This document shows positions 43,900-55,410 of a stretch of 64,000 nt of DNA, in pieces; position 1 is the stretch's first letter, and each line of letters opens with the position of its first letter. Under the pieces are notes generated by a model that did no database searches, was not told where the DNA came from, and worked only from the letters and a program-made list of their open reading frames with translations. This DNA comes from Anthopleura xanthogrammica (Eukaryota > Cnidaria > Anthozoa > Actiniaria > Actiniidae), in contig OZ025208.1 in the NCBI GenBank assembly GCA_964019055.1, positions 8,872,539-8,936,538 on the forward strand. The letters are read 5' to 3'. The position numbers and the translations under genes are program-made.

Positions 43900-44911
43900 T
43901 GGGCTTGCACTTTACACAAAGTACAAGGACTGACACTAGATAAAATAGTAATTAGCTTTGATCTTAACAAACAAAGGAGCTTTAACTATGGTCAAATATA
44001 TGTTGCCATAAGTCGTGCTAAAACATTACAAGGTATCAACATACTTGGAGAAATTGAGCACAAGCATGTTAGAACAAATCCTAAAGTACATGAAGAGTAT
44101 GAAAGCTAGATTACGAAATACTTCTGCAGAAATGAGCATCCCAGCTGATCAAATATTACACCAAGCAAGTACTTTAGCACTATTAACTATCAGCCTTCTT
44201 AATGTCAGATCTCTTAATAAACATAGTATTGATATAAAGTTTGATTCTACAATTTGTAATAGTGATGTTTTAGCTTTTACAGAGACACAACTTCTTCCTG
44301 ATACCAATGACAATCAAATACGACATAACCTACAACCATATACACTGATAAGGCAAGATCATGTGTCAGACAGATTCTCTGGTTTAGCACTATGTACTAA
44401 AAACTACATCGAAGTCAAAGAATATGAATATTTTCCATCCATTAATGCAATTAGATTTCTTGCTATTAACCATGCTACTGATATAAGCCAATCTATTCTT
44501 TTACTTTACAGAAAGCACAGTTCTAATATCTTACAATACATAGATAGTATTAAAATTGTACTGAATGATTATGATATTGACATAATTCTTGGTGATTTTA
44601 ACATTAACTACTTGAACGATGAAGAAATAAAACCACTGAAAACTTTAATGGATTCTCTTCAGTATACACAAGTTGTGCAAAGTCCTACATTCGTTTCTGC
44701 TGGAAGCCTGCTAGATCATGTTTATGTAAAAGGAAATTTTCATACCATTCGATGTTCTGTATTACCTGTCTATTACTCTGATCATGATGCTGTTAAAATC
44801 TCATTAGCACAAACTGACTTACTTATTATCAAATTATTTAAGCAAGGCCCAGTTCAGACGTCGAACTTTTGCCGCGTCGAATGTAATTGCCTTGATTGCC
44901 TTAGATGTTGA
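43900..44911 (+). pseudogene. RepHel C-terminus: helicase motifs and EEP endonuclease
   Basis: WACTLHKVQGLTLDKIVISF and YGQIYVAISRAKTLQGI are the last Pif1-type helicase motifs. After a 1-nt shift near 44102 the frame enters an endonuclease/exonuclease/phosphatase domain: ISLLNVRSLNKH, FTETQL, IILGDFNI (about 44584-44607), SLLDHVYVKG and YYSDHDAVKI (about 44771-44800). These are the metal and catalytic motifs of AP-type endonucleases. The position directly after helicase motifs shows it belongs to the Helentron rather than to a separate LINE. Confidence 0.75.
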
Positions 44912-47900
44912 GCGTTGTTTCTCAGAGAAACTAATAAAAGTACTGTAAGGTAAGCTTATATAAAACTCAATCAATGCTCTCTCTTGATGCTAAGCAAGAG
45001 CTAGGTGATGTCTTAAAAAGTATTTTTCGGCGTTTTCTTAGCCGCTGGACCTAGTTTTAAAATGTGCTTCATTAATAACTTAAAATATTAAGCTTACAAC
45101 AGAATTGTAAGGCACTATTTCAAGCAAGACACGAACACAATCTTCCCAAATGCGGGAAGATTGGACTCCACAACACCATCTGGTGGTGTTCATGATCGAC
45201 ACACTAAATGAAAGGTGGACCTACATTTGCATTAGGTAAGTTCAAAATAAACTGATTTAAGCTTAAATGCACTTGGAACCTAAGCTACTACCTAGTAGGA
45301 CTTGTTAACTGTAAGCCTATTTAATCCACAGGCAGCAGCTAGACGTAACATGCTAATACAACTCAGCAATTGTAGAAGAACAAAACAATATCATTGCCAG
45401 AACTCGATAAACTCTTTAAACTACAATTGATGGAATTAGTCAGAAATCACCAGAAATATAAGGCAATAAACCTTACAGTAAATGCTCACCTGCATGGCTA
45501 CGGACAGGACTGAATGCAGCAGATTTCTTCAATGGCATGATCGCACAGAAATGAAAGATTGCAAGATTGACGACGATTTCATCAAGATGGCGGCCACGAC
45601 AGCCGCGCGGCCTATTGTAAACAGTTCAAAATTCCCGGGTTCAACAAAGGATGAGCCATCATGGCCAAGAACTTTCAGTCTTGGAGACAATATAATTGTA
45701 AAATACAACCGATGAAATACAAAGCGTTATGAAAGTTTAGATAATTTCAATAATTGTGTACTAAATGATGAATTATAAATAATCTACCCTGCGTAGCCTG
45801 GTTCTCAAGGGGAGGGGAGGGGAGGGGAGGGAAGGGGGAAGAGGACAAAATTTTCTTTCTGTTCTCTCAGACGTAAGTATGATACTTTAATCCGATTGGT
45901 GCATTTCGATCCTAAAACTTACGTCATCACGCATATAAAAGAGATGCGCTCAAATGTCATCGTCACATGCGAACAAAATCTTGGTAAAGTTTGGTATGTG
46001 TGTATACTACTATTTTCGAAGACTGTTTAAAAGCAACCTTTGGACAATTTGATCATGAAACTATTGACATTGCTCATGTGATTCAGCAGCTCTTGTTTTT
46101 GAACAACCTCGATATTACTTATAATGAAAGAAATATTGTTACTAAGTTGCAGGCACAGTAAGGCTTCCAACATTCGTTCATGTACCATTACAGCTCTTGT
46201 TTATAAGCAACCTGAACATTATAGATTATCATGAAAGAAGTATTATTTTAAAAACTTAAGCTCATATACTCTTACTACTGTTATCAAAATTTGAAATGTT
46301 TAAATAAAGTTGTGTTTACATTACAAACTGTTCTATGCTTACAAAACTTCCATGTCCTTTATCATCTTAACTTTATGCTGTTTAAAATGTATACAACCAA
46401 ATACAACCGACTTTCAATTTATAAATGTTTTGCAGTTTTGAGCCTTTTACTAAGGATATTTTGTTAGATTTGTAAGAAATTCCTCCTCTCCCTTTTGCAC
46501 AAACTCGATCTAATCAGGGCAAGACAAAAGAATTACTTACAGTAGAAGTTAAAATCACATCAAAAGTCTCGCGTACCACAAAGGAAATGGGCTTCCAACC
46601 ATCGAAATTATGTATGATTAACAGCTTCACGCCTGCATGCAGTGAACTGGATTCTCTGTGCCAGGGCTCTGTGCTTTGACGTTTTTGTCCACAGGGAGCC
46701 CAACTTACATAATAGTAAAAATATGAACGCTACTGATATCTGACACTAAGCTGCCCCCGCTTTGATTTATTACCTTTTAAACATGCTGGAAAATACGTTT
46801 ACTTGTCTTAAATAGAGACTGAGATGAAATATTAGAGAAGGAAAGTATACCCTCTTCAGTCAGTTACCAAATACCGACATCCTTTCCCTTCTCCCTCCCC
46901 ACTTCCCTTCCTCTCCGGTAACGAGCTGATAAAAATGATGTAATTATAATATACAGTAGAGGAAAAATCGAAAAATCGGCCATCTCCATTGGCCGTTTTA
47001 CTATCGGGGACGCTTTAAAATTTGAACAAGAGATTTTGCTACGGAAAAAAAACATGTTTCTTTTTAAAAAGTTATCGAGTCATGTAGTTGCTATTCAATA
47101 TTCACAAAATTTCAAGCCCTTATGAAGCAGCAACAAAAAATCTAAAGTAACCTTTTTGAATTAAAAAAAACAGGAGTAAGCACACATCCGATAAAAAAAA
47201 CTCTGATTTCTAGAGACAAAACATCCCGATTTCTTTCAAAAAAGCAGCAAAGAACTTGTTTACCATAGATAAGATATCGTGGACTTACATTTTTGTAAAA
47301 TATTCTTTGCTCTTCTGAAAAATAGCCTTAACAGTCCCTTACATTTTTTTGCACAAAGCTATAACATATGCAAATGAGATTTCGCTTGTCGAAAATAAGT
47401 CAGCAAACTTCCAACTACAATTATCCATTTACCTTTAGAGCTAGACTAGTTGATTTGGTAGCATTATATCAAACAATTAAACGACAAATGCATCCTAAAG
47501 TGATATAGAAATCAAGGCTTTGTAACTAGAAGAAATACCCTAAATACGAAATGTTGACAAAAATTTATTGTATGTTTTGTACGTGTCGAATTTATAAACA
47601 GAAAACTTCAATTGTACACTGTTCCCGATCATTAAGGTCGATCAGCATCAAATCTACACCAAAATGTCTGGAATAAAGTATAATTTTTATTCTATGGAAA
47701 TTTTACGATTTATAGATCAGTTTTCATAACTTATTTTGAATAAATATAAGTGGTATTAGAAATATACGCTACATGGTTACACAAAGTCGTGAGAAAGAAA
47801 ATCATCAAAATCAAATGTATTCGAATCTCCTTTACTGATTTACTTCGACTACTGTATAGCTATATGGCATATATATGGACTGATAATCGTATCTTGTGGT

Positions 47901-48514
47901 AAAAGACCGCTATTTAGGTGCAATTTTACAATACGCGCTAATGTAAGCTAATAAATGTGACGGGTTACATGCAAATTCGCACTGCGCTTCATTTCTATTT
48001 ATTAACATTTAATATAGAAATTATATAGATCTAACTATATTCTTTTACCTATAGTAAAACATATCCTCCTTCTTTACCATCAATAGAAAAAATCTTATTT
48101 TAGAAGCGTGTTGCTGCTAATAATAAATAATTATCTTGAACAAATTGCCGAATTTGGTATGCGTTTCACGTCATTGCTTCCAGTCTTTGCAAGTGCAAAT
48201 AGTGAATGTAGTGCCCTGTGGGTAGCAAACCTTAAAGAAGAACAACTTTTTAAGTGATGATGTTGTTGTTGATGTTGAGGTTGATCATGATTTTAATGCT
48301 GATGAGCTTGGGCGTAATATTTTTTTCATTTCAGACCAGGTGCCAGTACAGTACAGTTCCCTACAGTATCATTTCTTTTTTTAACGGTGTTGCATGAGTA
48401 GACCAACGAATATGGACACAACTCAAGCAAATAATGTGTAAAGACATGTGGTCTGAAAGGGGAAAACATTACGCCCAAGTTAAAGAGGTCTATATAAACT
48501 TGTATGTACTTTAC
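44912..48514. other. Helentron 3' tail and gene-poor spacer in gene C
   Basis: Mostly AT-rich sequence without a supportable gene. The Helentron 3' end is somewhere after 44911. 45805-45840 is a run of GGGGA units with quadruplex potential. A 77-codon plus frame at 45482-45715 has no recognised domain. GATGTT-like units at 48256-48300 recall the tract in gene B intron 3. I searched by eye for STRA6 exons 4-6 here and did not find them. Confidence 0.45.
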
Positions 48515-50058
48515 ACTGGTAGTCCTGGAAGTCCATTCCAAAAGTCAGGTTTCAGTCGAACTCTCTTCCTCATGAAGCTCAAAATAGCGATGATAACAAT
48601 CTTAAATAAAGATTATAGATCAACAGAAAAAAGTATCGATAAAACTGGTATTATCAGATTAAGAATACCATTGTACGTGGCTATATCCATTTATCCCACA
48701 CCGTCGGTATTTCATTCTTCCTTCCCTCCATGCACTGTGCGTTGAATCTACGCATCTGTATTTTCTATGGTGTGGGATAAAATGATTATACAATGAATAC
48801 CATTGTATAACTTGTATATACATATATCGTCGTTGAAACTATAATTTGTAACTGGTATTATGTTTAAGATAAGTGACTATGTTCATTTTTGTCAAGAAAA
48901 TAAAAATAAAATAAAATAAAGAAAAACCCTGAGGAAGAAGGTGCCCAGCCTTGTTTGGCTTTTTATCCAGGAGATAAGCTACTTACAGCTGGAGCCAAGC
49001 ATCCAAGATCGTACTTGCGGTCATCAACAAGACAACTGAAAGAGAGAAAAAAAACCCAACTGAAACCCAACTTTAGATAACGAACGCGCTTTTTGATAGC
49101 AGTATCGCACTGAAACTAAAAGAAAAGAAAAAGAAGGAGAAGAGAGAGAGAAAGAAGTAAATTAGGTAGAAGTGCCAGATGGAGTACTATACACACGAGG
49201 TGTTTTTGTATTAATGTGAAAACGGTCAAGATTTTCAAGGTTTCCATGGCCATTTAGTAAGTCGATAGCGTGCTTTGTCAGTTTCACACTCGTTGATTGT
49301 AGTGAGGAACTGAGAAAAAAGGGAGGAAAAACTGAAGGCAAAAAGAACATGAATTCAATTAAAAAGTCAGTAGTAGAATTGATACAATTATTAAGTTATC
49401 TTCGATAAGCAGTGGTAAGTAGTGACTGGTACAATGATAATTTTGTTGAAGATGGAAGTTTTTCTACCGAAAAACATTGTCCCAGTTTTTCACTCGCGTT
49501 CCGGTCCCTGGTCCCGCGTCTCAGTCCCGGTTTTATGTGGTTCCGCGCGAGGCAATTTGTGGTCGTAAACCCGTTAAGTTCACACTTTCTTTACGAGATC
49601 CAAATTGGTGAACTGATTCCGATCCTTGCTTAAAAACCACTGAGTCACACCCCAATTCTATTGTTTTATGTAGGTTTTGAGGTCCAGGTTAAGACCTTCA
49701 AAGCGGCGGCTTTCATTATCAGCAGGGGAGTGCAGGGCTGAATTCAAAACCTGGGCAAGGTTTTGAATTTGAAATTCGGTCTTGAATTTCAATGGAAGCC
49801 TTCGCCTATAGTTTGAACCTTTATATGGAAGCCTATGTAAATGTGTTGAATTCGGTCAGGCAATAAAGTGAGAGTTACATACTGAGAATGGAGGCTATAT
49901 TTAGTCATATATCATGGCCCCCACGCGAATACTATCAGCTCACCGGTGCTCACCCAGCTCTGTCTGAGCCAAATATGTTTGTATTTATACATATGAGGCT
50001 ATATTTAACGCTATATTTAAAGCTTTTGAGTAGTTAATACTTACTTTAGAACGCTCAT
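48515..50058 (-). CDS. STRA6: Gene C exons 1-3
   Basis: Coding parts are 50058-50045, 49035-48987 and 48600-48515, with intact GT-AG signals. They encode a short extracellular N-terminus, the first membrane helix and the WNGLPGLPV loop. They are nearly identical to gene A for exons 1-2. Since the downstream exons are missing, any transcript would be truncated unless it splices into an unseen exon. Confidence 0.7.
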
Positions 50059-50762
50059 GTTGGTCGAGAGTGAAGGCTGCGTGTAGAGGTTTTACCTTCC
50101 GCTCTTTTCCTTGTAGTATTCCTCGTATCAGTTGGTGTCTAGAAGTTGTTGATAAGATGTTTTCAGTTTGAAATATTACAAACGGCAGCTCTAGCGTATC
50201 AAAGAATGAGGCAGAATCTTTAGGGCATGGGTGATTAACTTCATACAAAAGAACTCGACGAACCGCGGGAGATTCAAAAACTTTCCGAGTTTTATCGACG
50301 GCTCATCTAAACAATAGCCATTCGTTCGGCGGGAAATTTGAATTTTTTCCGACAGCTGACTAACTAATCCATGAAACAATAGCCATTGTTCTTGCCAAAC
50401 AGACCACGGAACCTTCGTGAGCGTTCGGTTTCGAATCATTCGTTCGGGTTATCCCGAGTGTGGTAGGGTAGAGTGAAAATTGTGACATCAAATTTTTAAT
50501 CATGGGGACTATAGAGGGGAGAAATTGTCATGAACTGTGACCGGACACATGAATATCGTAAAGATATCGTAAGGTTTTTGTCTTTTTTTGCAAGCTTAAG
50601 TGGAACTTAACTGTTTTATTTCATGGATACTCTTATCTAATCAAAGACTGTATGAAAAAGAAAACTTACACTGACAGAGACATGCTCTTTTACTCCGACG
50701 AAGGACTAAAGTTCAAAAAATCAGCATAGTTACGTTTATTTAATATATAGATTTAGGCACTG

Positions 50763-52275
50763 CCTAAAAGCGGAGCTCCCATAAATAGTATATTTAGTGC
50801 TAAAAACGTGACAATTGTGTGACGCGGCATAACGCTGGTTATAGCGTTACCCGGCACTTCGTTACCCAGGAAAAACTAAAAGAAAAACCATTATTTTAAG
50901 CCTTCAAAAGGATTAGAAAACTTTTCAATTCGAAGAAAAATAATCATAGATCGTAGAGCATATGAATACATGTATAGAACAAAGGATTTTATTCAGCAAA
51001 TCTTAGTAATCAAAGTTGTAAGTTTTTTAGGTGGAAAGTGAACTACACTGAAAATTGTCGAAAAATATTACTGATAAGCTTAAGCTTACATTCACTTGAA
51101 CTTCACATGTAAAAAGAGACATATTCATTAATGCAAGATAATAATTTTCTTTGTTAGTAAGTTGGTCTTTGAAAAGTTTTTTTTTCAGATTTATTCTTAA
51201 CTTTATTATCGAGCGAAATATCTTACAAAAACATAAGCTTATCCATAAAAAAAAAACAAGCTCATCATTTTTGCGATTGTGTAATAGTAATAGCTGGAAA
51301 AGCCAGATAAATAGCAAATATTTGGTGTGATATGTATTCCTTTTTCATATTTCATTCAACATTAAAATAAATTATCTATAAAAATGTCAAAATATTCATA
51401 TGATTATGAAACTGGAATCTTGTTTTGACTTCGCGTGAGGTTCGCTGGCCGTCAAATATGTTTTTTCAAAGAACCAAGTCTTTTTACTAAGTCTTAGCCT
51501 TTTTTCTTGAAATGGGATCAAAAACAAAAGATCAAAGCTTCAAATATCGCTTTTTTTGGTTCACAAGTATTGAAGAAAAAGATGATAAAAATCTAGAATG
51601 CAGTAAAAACGACAAACTATCCAAGTTTTTCTGACAATGTTTGCCGAACCAACGTCCTTGGCTTGTCTGAGAGTTTCTCCAGCTAGTTTACACATTTCTT
51701 GTCGATTTTTTACGAAATATTAGTTAAAATTAATGAATTTACCTTCTATGAAGTGTTTTCTACGGAACTGAAATATCATTCTTGCAGTATAATCAGGTTT
51801 TTCTGGTCTACAGGCCACTTTTTCTCTCACTGAAGTTTCAGTCACGAAACTTCATCTAATCGTAAGATTAAGAATCTTCCCTCGCTTTCCCTCGCTAAAT
51901 CTTCTTTAGCAAGTCGCTAAAGTCGAAAAATTGTTTTTGTTCACTTTAAGACAGACATGACTTCGACTAAACGTATTTTTCGCATTGCAAAAATAAGAAA
52001 AAATACTTCTTGATCCATCTTTGACTACATTATTGCAATTTTTCTGTGCATCTGTGAGTAAGCAAAGCGCGCGGGAACCCTGTGCAAAGTGGTACACGGA
52101 CGGACGTATGTATGTATGTACGTATGTATGTATGTATGTATGTATGTATGTATGTATGGACAAGATGATGACGTAATCAAGCCATGAAAAATCAACTCGA
52201 TGGGTTACCATTTTTTCTTAAGTATGGTGCTCCGCTCGCGCGGGCCTTCGGCCCGCGCGGGAGCTCCGCTATTAC
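50763..52275 (-). repeat. Nested repeat bounded by AGCGGAGCTCCC
   Basis: AGCGGAGCTCCC at the left and GGGAGCTCCGCT at the right are inverted ends. 50880-51410 is related to 29300-29815 in reverse. It includes a short TATG array (52108-52157) and a strong GC hairpin at 52238-52258. The 96- and 101-codon frames here have no family match. Confidence 0.5.
52238..52258. repeat. GC-rich hairpin
   Basis: GCGCGGGCC, loop TTC, GGCCCGCGC: a perfect 9-bp stem in an otherwise AT-rich region, next to the right end of the nested repeat. It could be a terminal structure of that element. Confidence 0.7.
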
Positions 52276-52517
52276 GCACTGTTAAAATTTCATTCATTTG
52301 CCAGAGAACATATGCGACATACTGAAAGCGTTGTTTAAAACAAAACCATTTAAAGGTGCTAACACTCGTGTTTTATGTCATATTTACTTTATTTACTAAA
52401 ATCATTAGTTCTAGTATTGGACTTAGCATATCATGGATCATGACTGTTTCAGATGTGTGGCTTTTAGAAAAGCCTTTTTTTCAGGTTTATGGCTTTTAAA
52501 AAAGCCGGGTTTTTTCT

Positions 52518-53286
52518 TTATTTTTTCTCGTTCTTGATAAAGCTGGAACGTGGCTTTGCCCAAGCGAGACGTATTCGGGGAACTTTCTCGGCTTTCTGCA
52601 ACTTGCTTCTTTCTCTAGAAAATGACATATTCATCATCGACCCGGCTGCTATCATTCTTTTTGTGGGTTCACATTGGCCAGTTGATTTGCCGCTTTGACA
52701 CTGAGGGCAGGAGGAGTGATCGTAAAAGACCTTCTTCTTTGTAATCAAAGATAACTTCACGGGTTTGTCCGGCATAACTCGGCAAACCGTTGAAGTTTTG
52801 AAGGTGTTTAACGACCAGTCCTGAGGTAGAACCAAATCCAGTTCGGACCCAGGAACTGAAAACCTGCAGCTTCTGCGTTGTCGGATTCCAGCTGGAGCTG
52901 ATGGCAAAGAACCAAACAGGTCGGCGAAGACTTCCATCGTCATTGGCATGGTCACCGACACGTTTCTTTGTACGCTGCCTCTAGCTGCTTGGCAGTGGCG
53001 AATGTTGAGGCGTTCACTGATTAAAACTTCTAACATCTGGCGAATGCTTTCAATACCTGGAAAAAGTAGAAGAGTAATTAGATCACCGCATGAAAATTTG
53101 CAGTACAACCCTCAGAAAAACTTTACCTGTATTCCTTTGTAGATAATCAAGTTGGACTGCTTCATTTACGTTAGCCTCATCAACCCAAGAGTCATACTTC
53201 TTAGAGTATCCTTTCCATCTAAGAAGGTATTGAACTCTACCAACCATATCGCATCGGCGATCTAAAACTTTGGATACTTTAAACAT
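52518..53286 (-). CDS. Two-exon chromodomain protein, unknown role
   Basis: Exon 1 (53286-53127) encodes a chromodomain: MFKVSKVLDRR, VQYLLRWKGYSKKYDSWV. The usual WEP after the cage tryptophan is replaced by WVDEA. A GTAAAG donor and TTTCCAG acceptor join it in phase to exon 2 (53056-52518), giving about 232 residues. The rest has no domain I recognise; it includes FADLFGSLPSAPAGIRQRR, SSCPQCQSGKSTGQC with a CxxC pair, and a basic end. Chromodomains bind methylated histone tails and occur in some transposon proteins. Its place inside an insertion suggests a mobile-element or captured-gene origin. No integrase or transposase core was seen. Confidence 0.55.
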
Positions 53287-53806
53287 AGTTGAGTACTGAG
53301 TTGAAGTAAAACAGACTGATTGCGAGCAAGACTAAAATGATAGACCATAAGAATTTGATTGAAACCCTTTTATACCCCGTTTGATCCTAAGAATAAATGA
53401 ACAATAGTTTCCTTTTACGTCCACTCGCGTGTTCTTTAGAATAATTTGTTTACTCATCAAACGTCCCACTTTGCGAATAAACAAAAGACTATTGTTTCTA
53501 CCGAGCGGAAACCTAAAACTTAGACTGTAAACCGCCGCAGTTTTTGAGTTAAAAAAAAGCCATTTCTGTTAATATTAAAACTTATCACTAATTAAGTTTA
53601 CAAATAGGTATCATCTACTTTTTTCCGTATTTTGTTTTGTCTTTACAATAGAATTTCAGAACTTTGGCGAGCTTTGTCAAAAGTAGGATCACAAACTGCT
53701 AGACGATCTGATCGCTAATTGGTGCAAATACTCGCTCGCATTTATTATAAATAGATAGATTGATAGAATCCAAACTTTTTCTATCTAAATCCATTCAGAA
53801 TACAAA
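53287..53806. promoter_or_regulatory. Divergent intergenic region, possible bidirectional promoter
   Basis: 520 bp separate the starts of the minus-strand chromodomain ORF and the plus-strand coiled-coil ORF. TATAAATA (53747-53754) lies about 55 bp upstream of the plus ORF, and TTTTATA (53369-53375), read on the minus strand as TATAAAA, lies about 85 bp before the chromodomain ATG. The assignment is based on position only. Confidence 0.3.
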
Positions 53807-54626
53807 TTGCAATCAAGGACAATGTTTCAACCTCTTTCTACTTCACCTTACGAAGAAATTTTACGATTAAAAACAGATCTCCATAAAATTCATTACATTT
53901 ATAAAAAAGAGCAAGGTGCAAATCAAGAAGAGATTTTACGATTAAGAGCAGAGCTCAAAACACATCAAGAGTTCTGTAGGAAAAATCATTTGAGAGAGAA
54001 ATTCCACTCCACCAAAGAAAGTTATTGGACTTTGGGGAAGTCGGCAAGGTTAAAGAAAAGAAAGAAGATTGTCAAATATTTGACCAAAACTCTGGAGGAA
54101 CTTCCAAAAGATTTCAATCCCATTGAGGTTAGTATAGAGTAAGGAACTTTTGGATCTTTATTAGTGTCATCATTCTGTTGAGGGCAGCCGTAAGTTGTGC
54201 CTAAACGGCAAGATCTTATTATGGTTTTTTTAAATTATAATTTCTACTGTCTCTTAATTAGCGCCAAATCCAAAAAAAAAATTGCTTTTGATTCAAAGCC
54301 TTGGAGAACCAGAATTTCGTATTATAATAATCTCTATTTTCTTTAACAGATAAAGTTCCGCGTAGAAGAAAAAGAATTGGTGCTCCCTCTCAATGGAAGC
54401 GGCGGTGAAATAGATGAAGACGAAGAAGATAACAAAAAAAAATATAGTACAACGAGTGCTTGCTGCCAAAGATGGAGGCTTCATCAGTGATGAAGCCTAC
54501 CACGAGCTGCGCATGGCTCAAAATGAGGATGCAAAGTCACAGATGCCATGCCTATACCAAATAGTGGAGGTCCGGAAGGAACAAAACAGAATATTAGAGA
54601 TCCAACCCATTCCACAGGTATGTTAG
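53807..54626 (+). pseudogene. Coiled-coil ORF with downstream exon, frameshifted
   Basis: Begins at the ATG at 53821 (MFQPLSTSPYEEILRLKTDL). Two EEILRL(K/R) heptad segments are followed by a basic stretch and LTKTLEELPKDFNPIE, then a GAG|GTTAGT donor at 54129. An acceptor at 54350 (TTTAACAG) continues in phase with IKFRVEEKELVLPLNGSGGE and an acidic run, then slips one base in the A9 run at 54433-54441. The shifted frame reads VQRVLAAKDGGFISDEAYHE and PCLYQIVEVRKEQNRILEIQ before another donor-like GTATGT. The (IS/VS)xxAYHEL motif is one I associate with uncharacterised, possibly transposon-linked marine invertebrate proteins. Confidence 0.45.
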
Positions 54627-55410
54627 TATTATAAACTAATATGTGTAGGCTATTGTCGGTTCATCTTCTGCGCCCAGCCTGTCTAAAACTATCTAAGAGT
54701 ACAATATTAGCCGTAAGCCGGCACTTAACAAAACACTGTGGTTCCCTAAAAAAAAGAAATCCCTTAACTTCAGTTCTAGAAAAGTTCTAAAAGCCAAACT
54801 CATATCATTTCAAAGCTTAAGTTGAAGTTTAAATGAATGTTATATTTCTTGTGTTGCGATTTAAGTCAGTAAAAACAAATTCTTACATGTAAGGAAAATA
54901 ACTTCGCTGAGAGCGTTAATATTGCTCAGTTGCTGACTTAATCTAATTAAACCAAATATTATTGGTTTTGACACTGTGCTGAGATGAAAGCTTTAAATGT
55001 TACCACTTGTGAGAAAATGATTTCTTATTGGAAAGTAACTACGTATACATGTCAGTTTAGCCAACCCAATAAACTTAACTTTACAGTGCAAATTTTCAGT
55101 TCGTATCTGCGTTCCTTAATGGAATATCATTTCTACCAAGTACAAGTGGACCAGACAGACTTTTGAATTCCTTCTATCAAATTGTGAATAAATTTTGTAT
55201 AAATAGTTCTGAATAAATTTCACATGTCAACATTTCAGTCCTTGAGCAGATTACATAAATGATATTTTCTCCAAAAGATCTCGTTTTCCGCCTACGATTT
55301 TGATTCGTGATTCCTAAATTTCTATTTATAAAGGAATTTGATAAATGAAGAATCAAACATCGATTGGACATTGGGCTGGAATAACATTCGATATTTTTAT
55401 TTGGAATTCC

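Larger units (their letters stand above)
34621..44911 (+). pseudogene. Helentron Rep-helicase-endonuclease ORF, broken
   Basis: One ancestral reading frame, now in pieces. The first likely ATG is 34621. Lesions seen in order: TGA at 35188-35190 between CTVCN and ILYKK, best explained by CGA to TGA; TTAA-element insertion at 35571; a 4-nt insertion at about 39872; a frameshift near 40470; frameshift and stop between 41019 and 41090; a 2-nt insertion at about 42084, in the Walker B segment; a break at 42905-43896 with a MITE; a 1-nt shift near 44102. No full-length protein can be made. Confidence 0.78.
32620..45300 (+). mobile_element. Helentron (Helitron2-type) element, decayed
   Basis: The gene set is diagnostic: a cysteine peptidase ORF, then a long protein with zinc-finger N-terminus, HUH Rep with two tyrosines, Pif1-like helicase and a C-terminal EEP (apurinic-type) endonuclease. 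The endonuclease after the helicase separates Helentrons from canonical Helitrons. The coding region is interrupted by a 3450-bp TTAA element, a 796-bp MITE, one nonsense codon and several frameshifts, so the copy is non-autonomous. It lies in what was gene C, between exons 3 and 7. Both termini are estimates. Confidence 0.8.
31089..50058 (-). pseudogene. STRA6: STRA6-like gene C, broken (exons 1-3 and 7 only)
   Basis: Exon 1 coding part is 50058-50045 (MSVL plus 2 nt), exon 2 is 49035-48987 (CLVDDRKYDLGCLAPA), exon 3 is 48600-48515 (IVIIAILSFMRKRVRLKPDF then WNGLPGLPV), and exon 7 is 31241-31089. All have good splice sites and gene B phases. Exons 4-6 are absent; the gap holds the Helentron and unexplained AT-rich sequence. 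Joining exon 3 (ends phase 2) to exon 7 (starts phase 0) shifts the frame. Exons 8-20 are also missing. A change from GRPGLP to GLPGLP in exon 3 alters a family-conserved position. Confidence 0.7.
50196..54879. mobile_element. 4.7-kb insertion specific to the right copy
   Basis: Replaces the point between 1478 and 1489 of the left copy. It contains a nested repeat (50763-52275), a two-exon chromodomain ORF on minus (52518-53286) and a divergent coiled-coil ORF on plus (53807-54626). No clear terminal inverted repeat or target duplication could be read at the two junctions, so its class is unknown and it may be composite. Confidence 0.55.

Noticed and set aside
44015..44911. Endonuclease domain as evidence of a separate LINE insertion.
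   Set aside because: It follows the last helicase motifs after only a 1-nt shift and no reverse transcriptase follows, so it fits the Helentron C-terminal endonuclease better.
45482..45715. 77-codon plus frame downstream of the Helentron.
   Set aside because: No domain, no splice support, and composition typical of chance ORFs.
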